Source: an uncultured Alistipes sp. (GTDB lineage Bacteria > Bacteroidota > Bacteroidia > Bacteroidales > Rikenellaceae). Taken from it: 20,611 bases of DNA. The notes under the pieces are model-generated. The model saw only the letters and a list, made by a program, of their open reading frames with translations. It searched no databases and was not told where the DNA came from. The stretch lies in assembly GCA_900549685.1 (NCBI GenBank), contig UROX01000028.1, forward strand, positions 1 through 20,611, in the 5' to 3' direction. Shown piece by piece: positions 14,958-20,611 of this stretch; the stretch's first letter is position 1, and each line of letters opens with the position of its first letter. The translations under genes were made by a program, and so were the position numbers.

Positions 14958-16940
14958 CTATCGGATCATTTTAAGAACGGACAACAGGAATATCAATACG
15001 AAGAACAACAGCGCGTAAAGAATGTAGTGGTTCACCTTGCCGGTGCGCAGGGCCGAGAAACGGGCGTTGAGCCTCCGGATCAGAGCGACCCACCAGACGG
15101 AAAAGAGCGAATCGAGTTTGTCGCGGTGTTTCACTTCGAAGTTATGCGAAACGGGGAAAATCTCGTCCGAGCCGATCTTGTCGTCGTCGCCCACGTTCTG
15201 GGTCATTTTCCGCGTCAGCCGCTGCCAACCCTCGCTGAACGACTCGCCCGTATACTGAATGCGGGCACTCTGGGCCGGGAAACCGCATCCCCAGACCGGA
15301 CCCTCCTCGACAGTCCGGCGGCGCAGGGCGATCCGGCGCAGCCAGCCGATCAGCACGACCGCAAGAACCAGCACGGCCGATGCGACGGTCAGTCCGACGA
15401 AACTGTCGGAAACCATGCCCGAAAGGAGGTCGGACTCGAGACCGAAAGTTTCGGCCGCCACGCCCGAGACGAAAGGAACCGCCAGATACGATCCGAATCC
15501 GACGAGCAGAATGCCGGCCAGCGGAAAGGCCATGCCCGCGAACATCGAACGGTCGGCCTCATGCACGGCGGAAGCCTTCTCGCTCCGGGGCACGCCCAGA
15601 AAGGCCATGCCGTAAAGTTTGGCGAACACCAGCACGGCCAGTCCGCCGATGAGGGCCAGTGCAATCACACCGCCCAGCGACAGCAGCGTAAAGGCATCGT
15701 TGCCCGCCAGCCCGTCGAACAGGCCCAGATAGATCATAAATTCGGAGACGAACCCGTTGAACGGAGGCAGCGCGCAGATGGCGAGCGACCCCACGAGAAA
15801 CAGCAGCGAGGTGACCGGCATCCGCTTACCGAGACCGCCCAAACGGTCCAGCGAAACGGTATGGATCGAGGCATAGACATTGCCGGCGCCCATGAAGAGC
15901 AGCGTCTTGAAAAAGGAGTGGTTGATCGTATGCAACAGGGCGCCGCCGAATCCGCAGAGAGCCAGCAGCGAATCGTAGCCGGAACGTCCGATGAGTCCGA
16001 ACCCGAGTCCGATGAAAACGATGCCGATGTTCTCGATGCTGGAATAGGCCAGCATTTTCTTCATATCGTTCTGAAGAGCCGCCAGAATGACACCCCACAG
16101 ACCGGTGGCGATACCTGCGGCGAACAGTATCGCGCCCACGGCATAGAAATCGTCCGAAAGATAGGAGCACACGCGCATAATGCCGTAGACCCCCATCTTG
16201 ATCATCACGCCCGACATGAAAGCCGAGACATGCGACGGTGCGGCGGGATGGGCCTCGGGCAGCCATACGTGCAGCGGAAACATGCCCGCCTTCATACCGA
16301 AACCCACCAGAAAGATCGCGAAAAGCGGCAAAGCCCCTCGGCGGGCGAAATAGGGACCCAGCGAATCGAACGACACGGGCAGCCCCTCGGCGCCGACCGT
16401 CACGAAGCCGATCAGCAGGAAGACGAATCCCACGTGCATCAGCACCAGATAGTTCAGCGCGGCCCGACGGACTTCCTTGCGTTCGGCGTCGAAAAGAATC
16501 AGCACGAACGAGGCGATCGTCATCGCCTCCCACGAAAACAGGAACCCGAACCCGTCGCGGAACAGCACGACGAGCAGCATCGAGAAAAACATGGCCGCCA
16601 GCGCGAAATAGTGCAGCGATATCTGTACGGGCTGTTTGCGGTCGAGATAGCCCTTCAGGTAGCCCCGGGCATATACCGTAACGGCTACGCCGGCCCAAGA
16701 GACGATCAGCAGAAAAACGGCCGACAGGGCATCCGCCGTACCGAATCCGCTGCCGAACACGATATTCGAAAAACCGGGGAACTGAGCGCAGGCACCGTTT
16801 GCGAGTACGGAAACCGCTTCGGCGGAAGCGATGGCCGCACCGGCGCAAACGACCGCGAGGGTCGTCCACCATTTGGCCCGCAGCGGCACGGCGAAAACCG
16901 CCGCAGAAAGTACCGCAAGGGCGATGATCCATTCCATCAT
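14958..16940 (-). CDS. HyfB/NuoL-like membrane subunit of Ehr-type complex, first gene of the operon
   Basis: A 660-residue polytopic protein of the Mrp-antiporter/NuoL family. Ion-path residues typical of working subunits are present: Glu138 in FLFSWEAMTIAS, Lys217 in GMKAGMFPLHVWLPEAH (with the full WLPEAH loop), Lys248 in SGVMIKMGVYG, AYSSIENIGIVF, and the lysine in NHSFFKTLLFMGAGN. The C-terminal roughly 130 residues carry a soluble loop (EEGPVWGCGFPAQSARIQYTGE, given in part) and a last membrane helix, as in HyfB. It is the first gene of the minus-strand unit; its start at 16940 (MMEW) is 186 nt after the end of rsmE. The next gene (HyfC-like) begins 2 nt after its stop. Confidence 0.92.
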   Translation of the reverse strand: MMEWIIALAVLSAAVFAVPLRAKWWTTLAVVCAGAAIASAEAVSVLANGACAQFPGFSNIVFGSGFGTADALSAVFLLIVSWAGVAVTVYARGYLKGYLDRKQPVQISLHYFALAAMFFSMLLVVLFRDGFGFLFSWEAMTIASFVLILFDAERKEVRRAALNYLVLMHVGFVFLLIGFVTVGAEGLPVSFDSLGPYFARRGALPLFAIFLVGFGMKAGMFPLHVWLPEAHPAAPSHVSAFMSGVMIKMGVYGIMRVCSYLSDDFYAVGAILFAAGIATGLWGVILAALQNDMKKMLAYSSIENIGIVFIGLGFGLIGRSGYDSLLALCGFGGALLHTINHSFFKTLLFMGAGNVYASIHTVSLDRLGGLGKRMPVTSLLFLVGSLAICALPPFNGFVSEFMIYLGLFDGLAGNDAFTLLSLGGVIALALIGGLAVLVFAKLYGMAFLGVPRSEKASAVHEADRSMFAGMAFPLAGILLVGFGSYLAVPFVSGVAAETFGLESDLLSGMVSDSFVGLTVASAVLVLAVVLIGWLRRIALRRRTVEEGPVWGCGFPAQSARIQYTGESFSEGWQRLTRKMTQNVGDDDKIGSDEIFPVSHNFEVKHRDKLDSLFSVWWVALIRRLNARFSALRTGKVNHYILYALLFFVLIFLLSVLKMIR

Positions 16941-17126
16941 ATCGGTAGAATACTATTGTTTTCGGAAACTATACACAATTTAACACTTCTCGATTCCCAT
17001 ACCAGCCCGTTCTCGCCGGCAGGATCGCACTGACGATTCCGCCCCCTTCGGGAAACTGCTCCGGGCGCGACCCGCAAAGCCGCAGCGTTCAGGCAGAAGG
17101 TTCGCGCAGAGCGGTATACAATCGCC
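16941..17126 (-). promoter_or_regulatory. Probable promoter region of the eight-gene Ehr-CHR unit
   Basis: This 186-nt gap is the only sizeable gap upstream of the eight tightly spaced genes, so the transcript most likely starts here. The minus strand holds TAAATTGT at 16982-16975, an imperfect match to TAnnTTTG in an AT-rich patch 35-42 nt ahead of the HyfB-like start. No exact -7 box, operator or strong hairpin was found. Confidence 0.35.
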
Positions 17127-17840
17127 TTACTTTTCATTGACAAAAGCTACGGAATGCACGGCGGCGAGGGCTGCCGTCTCGGTACGGAGCCGGCTCTCGC
17201 CCAACGAGACGGGAACGAAACCCGCACGCGACGCCAGAGCGATCTCCCCGGGCGAAAAATCGCCCTCGGGACCGATGAGTACCGACACGTTTCCGCCCGG
17301 AACGAGACACCTTTTGAGCGACCGGCGCGGCAGGCCTTCCTCGCAATGGGCGATGTACCGCTGCCCGTCGAAAGGACGGGAGACGAACTCGTCAAACGCC
17401 ACAGGCTCGTCGATCTCCGGATGATACGCCTTGAGCGACTGCTTGACGGCCCCGGTAGCCACCCGCACGAGGCGGTCGGTCTTGACAGTGCGGCGTTCGC
17501 TACGGTCGCAGACGAGAGGCGTGATACGGTCGATGCCGATCTCGGTGGCCTTTTCGACGAACCATTCCAGGCGGTCCATGTTTTTGGTCGGAGCCACGGC
17601 CACGTGCAGGAAATAATCCCGTCTGCCGAACCCTTCGGTGCACTCTTTGAACTCGACCGTACAACTACGGGAAGCGATTTCGGCGATCTCGGCCCGGCAC
17701 AGCGTACCCCGGCCGTCGGTCAGATAGAGGCTGTCGCCGGGGGCGAGCCGCAGCACCCGGACGCAATGACGCGACTCTTCCTCCGAAAGCACGTAACGGC
17801 CGGCGGCGGGGTCCATGTCGGGAGCATAAAATAATTGCAT
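17127..17840 (-). CDS. rsmE: 16S rRNA (uracil-1498-N3)-methyltransferase RsmE
   Basis: A 237-residue SPOUT-class RNA methyltransferase that methylates N3 of U1498 in 16S rRNA using S-adenosylmethionine. The N-terminal PUA-like domain begins MQLFYAPDM and holds SRHCVRVLRLAPGD (residues 23-36). The C-terminal knot domain has KNMDRLEWFVEKATEIGI (86-103) and the two SAM-binding loops VLIGPEGDFSPGEI (187-200) and SLGESRLRTETAALAA (212-227). Length is normal for the family. The start at 17840 is chosen because the N-terminus matches the family; upstream in-frame codons run through the divergent promoter. It is transcribed away from the M3 peptidase gene. Confidence 0.96.
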   Translation of the reverse strand: MQLFYAPDMDPAAGRYVLSEEESRHCVRVLRLAPGDSLYLTDGRGTLCRAEIAEIASRSCTVEFKECTEGFGRRDYFLHVAVAPTKNMDRLEWFVEKATEIGIDRITPLVCDRSERRTVKTDRLVRVATGAVKQSLKAYHPEIDEPVAFDEFVSRPFDGQRYIAHCEEGLPRRSLKRCLVPGGNVSVLIGPEGDFSPGEIALASRAGFVPVSLGESRLRTETAALAAVHSVAFVNEK

Positions 17841-17870
17841 ACGGATGCGGATTCTGAACGGTAATATCGT

Positions 17871-17911
17871 TACTTTTGTAGTCCCCGGTCCGGGAACCGG
17901 GCACAAAAGTA
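17871..17911. promoter_or_regulatory. Overlapping divergent promoters inside a nested inverted repeat
   Basis: TACTTTTGT at 17871-17879 and its exact reverse complement at 17903-17911 each contain a perfect TAnnTTTG box, one per strand. Between them lies a second inverted repeat, CCCGGT (17884-17889) and ACCGGG (17896-17901). The plus-strand box would serve the M3 peptidase gene (ATG at 17962) and the minus-strand box rsmE (ATG at 17840). With a normal box-to-start distance the two 5' ends would overlap by roughly 10-20 nt. Whether both boxes are used is inference. Confidence 0.6.
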
Positions 17912-17961
17912 CAAAACAACGGACGAAAACCAACGTTAAACGGCATATATATTCACACGCC

Positions 17962-20181
17962 ATGAGAAAATACCCGATAGCGGCACTGACACTTACGCTT
18001 ATGACGACCCTGACCTGTTGCGAGGAAAAGCCGGTGGAAATCAATCCGCTGCTCACCCGATGGGATACTCCGTACGGAATCCCTCCGTTCGACCGGATCC
18101 GCGCGGAACATTACAAACCTGCCGTGGAAGAGGGCATCGCCCGCCACGAAGCCGAAATCGCCGCAATCGTGGCCGACCCGTCGGCGCCCACGTTCGAGAA
18201 CGTCATCGCCGCGCTGGACCGCAGCGGACGGCTGCTCGCCGACACCTATCTGACCTTCTCGCTGACGGCCGCGGCCGACAACAACGACACGCTGCAACGG
18301 ATCGACATGGAGATTTCGCCCCTCGTCGCCTCGCACGACGACGACATCTACATGAACGAAAAGCTGTTCGACAAGGTGGAGACTGTCTACGAAGCCCGCC
18401 ACACCTCGTCGCTCACGCCCGAGCAGATACGGCTGACCGAAAGAACCTACGACCGTTTCGTCCGGGCGGGCGCACGCCTCACGCCGCGCAAAAAGGAAGA
18501 GCTGCGACGCATTAACGAAGAGCTGACCGAACTGGGCATCCGTTTCGGCAACAACCTGCTGGCCGAGAACCGCGACTTCGCCCTCGTGCTCGACACGTTG
18601 CCGGACACGAACGGCCTGCCGCAGAACGCCATCGACGCCGCGGCGGCCGAGGCCAAAGCCCGGGGCATGAAGGGCAAATGGGTCTTCACGCTCAGCAAAC
18701 CGAGCTTCATTCCGTTCATGACCTACGCCGAAAGACGCGACCTGAGGGAACGGCTTTACAAAGGTTATCTCTCCCGGGGCGACAACGGCAACGGCAACGA
18801 AAACGACAACAAGCAGATCATCGCCGACATCGTCCGTCTGCGCACCGAGAAAGCCCACCTGCTCGACTACCCTTCGTATGCGGCTTTCGTACTGGACGAC
18901 AAGATCGCAGGGAATCCGGAGAACGTCTATGCGCTGCTCGACAAGCTGTGGGGACCGGCCCTCGGACTGGCGTCCCGGGAGCTGGACGAAATGCGTGCGA
19001 TCAAAGCACGCGAAACGCTCGGCGACAGTACGTTCGCGGCATGGGACTGGTGGTATTACGCCGAGAAGGTGCGCAAAGAACGCTACGACCTCGACGAGGA
19101 GATGCTCAAACCGTACTTTTCGCTTGAGAATGTCCGGACGGGCGCCTTCCGGCTCGCCAACCGGCTCTGGGGCCTCACGTTCCGCCCCGTATCCGTACCG
19201 CTGTACCACGAAGAATGTATGGCCTACGAGGTGCTCGACAAGGACGAGTCGCATCTGGGCATCCTGATCTTCGACTTTTTTCCCCGGCCCGGCAAACAGG
19301 CGGGCGCATGGTGCGGCGCCTACCGCGACGAATATTACGACACGGACGGCAAGCGCGTCGCCCCCATCGTCACGATCGTATGCAACTTCACCCGCCCCAA
19401 CGGCAACATGCCCGCCCTGCTCGATATGGACCAGACGCAGACGCTGTTCCACGAGTTCGGCCATGCGCTCCACAACCTGCTGGCCCGGAACCGGTATATC
19501 GGAACGGGCATGGACAAGGTGGAACGCGATTTCGTGGAACTGCCCTCGCAGATCATGGAGAACTGGGCGATAGAGCCTCAGATGCTGAAAAGTTATGCCA
19601 AACATTACCAGACGGGCGAAATCATTCCCGAACATCTGATCCGGAAAATACGCAACAGCCGCTATTTCAACCAGGGATTCGCCACGACCGAGCTGCTGGC
19701 CGCCGCCCTGATCGACATGGACATCCACTCGACGGAAGAGTACACGCCGATCGACCTGACGGCATTCGAACACGAAGCGCTGTACGGCAAACGGGGCCTG
19801 ATGCCGCAGATCGCGCCGCGCTACCGTTATCCCTATTTCGCGCACATCTTCAACGGAGACGGCTATTCGGCCGGATATTACAGCTACATCTGGGCCGAGG
19901 TGCTCGACAAGGACGCCTTTCGGGCTTTCGTCGATAGCGGCGACATATTCGATCCGGAACTGGCCAAGTCGTACCGCAAACATATCCTGGAACGCGGCAG
20001 CTCTCAGGACGGCATGACGCTGTTCCGCAATTTCAGAGGCAAGGACCCCGATCCCACGGCACTGATGATCGCCCGGGGACTGATCGAGGCACCCGCCGAT
20101 TCGACGGAAAAAGCTGCCCTCGAGACAGAGACACAGACCGTCGCGGCCCGCCCCGGCATGCCGCTCCTCCCGGACGAATAG
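17962..20181 (+). CDS. M3 family zinc metallopeptidase (Dcp-like), putative lipoprotein
   Basis: A 739-residue metallopeptidase of family M3, close to peptidyl-dipeptidase Dcp/oligopeptidase A, which degrades short peptides. The zinc site is HEFGHALH (His497, Glu498, His501) with the third ligand Glu526 in DFVELPSQIMENW, at the 29-residue spacing found in thimet-type enzymes. The substrate loop GDGYSAGYYSYIWAEVLD lies further on (about 631-648). The N-terminus MRKYPIAALTLTLMTTLTCC is a lipoprotein-type signal, so the enzyme is probably anchored in the envelope. The start at 17962 is chosen for this signal; the frame is open 39 codons further up, through the promoter. The N-terminal text NPLLTRWDTPYGIPPFD is typical of Bacteroidetes Dcp-like proteins. 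The gene is transcribed alone, divergent from rsmE. Confidence 0.95.
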   Translation: MRKYPIAALTLTLMTTLTCCEEKPVEINPLLTRWDTPYGIPPFDRIRAEHYKPAVEEGIARHEAEIAAIVADPSAPTFENVIAALDRSGRLLADTYLTFSLTAAADNNDTLQRIDMEISPLVASHDDDIYMNEKLFDKVETVYEARHTSSLTPEQIRLTERTYDRFVRAGARLTPRKKEELRRINEELTELGIRFGNNLLAENRDFALVLDTLPDTNGLPQNAIDAAAAEAKARGMKGKWVFTLSKPSFIPFMTYAERRDLRERLYKGYLSRGDNGNGNENDNKQIIADIVRLRTEKAHLLDYPSYAAFVLDDKIAGNPENVYALLDKLWGPALGLASRELDEMRAIKARETLGDSTFAAWDWWYYAEKVRKERYDLDEEMLKPYFSLENVRTGAFRLANRLWGLTFRPVSVPLYHEECMAYEVLDKDESHLGILIFDFFPRPGKQAGAWCGAYRDEYYDTDGKRVAPIVTIVCNFTRPNGNMPALLDMDQTQTLFHEFGHALHNLLARNRYIGTGMDKVERDFVELPSQIMENWAIEPQMLKSYAKHYQTGEIIPEHLIRKIRNSRYFNQGFATTELLAAALIDMDIHSTEEYTPIDLTAFEHEALYGKRGLMPQIAPRYRYPYFAHIFNGDGYSAGYYSYIWAEVLDKDAFRAFVDSGDIFDPELAKSYRKHILERGSSQDGMTLFRNFRGKDPDPTALMIARGLIEAPADSTEKAALETETQTVAARPGMPLLPDE

Positions 20182-20245
20182 ACCTCCGTCCGGCCATGGC
20201 TCCGGACAACGATACCCTGCCGGATTCCGGCGGTTTACAAGACAA

Positions 20246-20281
20246 ACGCCCCTGCTTTCGAATGGGAAAAAGCAGGGGCGT
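20246..20281 (+). terminator. Hairpin after the M3 peptidase gene, probable terminator
   Basis: Perfect 13-bp inverted repeat, arms 20246-20258 (ACGCCCCTGCTTT) and 20269-20281, with a 10-nt loop. It lies 65 nt after the peptidase stop. There is no T-run after it on the plus strand, so termination efficiency is uncertain; it may act as a 3' stabilising hairpin. Confidence 0.6.
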
Positions 20282-20589
20282 CGTATGTTCAAAGATTCCT
20301 TACGGCTTCTCGTCCCGGGTTTCTCAGGCCGGATTCCCGCACAGGTCATGCTCGGACCGGCGCGCTTCCCCCGAAGCCTCGAATCTCCGTCGGTATTTTC
20401 CGACTCCGACCGATACCGCCCGCGGCCATGACGATATCCGGATCGCTCCTACCCTATCTCGAAGGAAATGCGGCGCGGCGGATTCGGCTTCTTTAAACGT
20501 ATTCCTCATTTCGACTCTTCGCAAAACACCGACCGCCTCAGACACAGACAAAGACACCCTGACCTCGGAAAAACGGGAAAAAGAAGAGG

Positions 20590-20611
20590 GACGGCACCCT
20601 TCGGAGCCGTC
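20590..20611 (-). terminator. Hairpin at right edge, possible terminator of a minus-strand gene outside the window
   Basis: GACGGC (20590-20595) pairs with GCCGTC (20606-20611); after one A-A mismatch, CC (20597-20598) pairs with GG (20603-20604) around a four-base loop. In the minus direction the hairpin is followed by a T-rich tract (bases 20589 down to about 20570). This would fit an intrinsic terminator for a gene entering from the right, which cannot be seen. Confidence 0.4.

Larger units (their letters stand above)
20182..20611. other. Gene-free 3' stretch at the window edge
   Basis: The last 430 bases hold the hairpin at 20246-20281 and a second one at the right edge. The only sizeable open frame (20557-20324, minus, 77 codons) is arginine/serine-rich, matches no family I know and has no supporting start context, so I do not call it a gene. 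Confidence 0.6.

Noticed and set aside
9620..16940. Reading the operon as an active [NiFe] hydrogenase or formate hydrogenlyase
   Set aside because: All four cysteines needed for the nickel-iron centre are absent from the large subunit, and no maturation genes lie in the window.
9620..16940. Reading the operon as ordinary complex I (nuo)
   Set aside because: It has HyfE, HyfB and HyfF-type subunits, fused NuoC-NuoD, and lacks NuoE/F/G, NuoA and NuoJ genes; the HycD-type motifs are of the hydrogenase-4 branch.
15027..17033. A 668-codon open frame on the plus strand opposite the HyfB-like gene
   Set aside because: Antisense shadow of a conserved membrane protein gene; charged low-complexity composition and no domain.
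18781..18812. Short run of repeated AACGGCAACG-like units
   Set aside because: It encodes a Gly/Asn/Asp-rich loop inside the M3 peptidase (around DNGNGNENDNK) that homologous enzymes also have; not a repeat array.
17953..20349. A 798-codon open frame on the minus strand opposite the M3 peptidase
   Set aside because: Antisense of a gene with an intact zinc site; composition rich in Val, Arg, Gly and His without any known motif.
20324..20557. A 77-codon open frame on the minus strand near the right edge
   Set aside because: No known family, skewed composition, no promoter or start context; likely chance.

Overview
The window looks like chromosomal DNA from a GC-rich member of the Bacteroidales; a gut Alistipes-like (Rikenellaceae) organism fits best. 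This rests on three things. Promoter boxes match the Bacteroidetes -7 consensus TAnnTTTG (about 3936, 5278, 17871, and 17903-17911 on the minus strand). The gene content is characteristic: a sphingolipid-type serine palmitoyltransferase, a DUF3078 protein, a Bacteroidetes-type M3 peptidase lipoprotein and an S41 peptidase. Base composition is GC-rich by eye. No rRNA, tRNA, CRISPR array, insertion sequence or phage gene is visible.

Layout. 1-1083 (+) is the 3' part of an alpha-oxoamine synthase, probably serine palmitoyltransferase, with a terminator hairpin. 1231-1680 (-) is a GNAT acetyltransferase. 3874-1782 (-) is a two-gene unit of a GT39/ArnT-like membrane glycosyltransferase and a GtrA-family membrane protein. 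5142-4297 (-) is endonuclease IV with every metal ligand present. It is divergent from a + strand pair: a secreted DUF3078 protein (5313-6317) and an S41 processing protease (6368-8032) that ends in a strong intrinsic terminator.

16940-8547 (-) is the most interesting part: eight tightly packed genes. Six encode a membrane complex of the Hyf/Hyc/complex I superfamily: HyfB-, HyfC-, HyfE- and HyfF-like membrane subunits, a NuoC-NuoD fused large subunit, and a ferredoxin-NuoB fused small subunit. The last two encode paired halves of a CHR (chromate-type) anion transporter. The large subunit lacks all four cysteines that would hold a [NiFe] centre. The small subunit lacks all four cysteines that would hold the proximal [4Fe-4S] cluster. 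The complex therefore cannot be a hydrogenase. It fits the energy-converting hydrogenase-related (Ehr) class, whose physiological reaction is, to my knowledge, unresolved. The membrane arm keeps most of its ion-translocation residues and a possible single-cluster ferredoxin domain survives.

17840-17127 (-) is 16S rRNA methyltransferase RsmE, divergent from an M3-family metallopeptidase lipoprotein (17962-20181, +). Their promoters overlap inside an inverted repeat. The last 430 bases hold two hairpins and no supportable gene.
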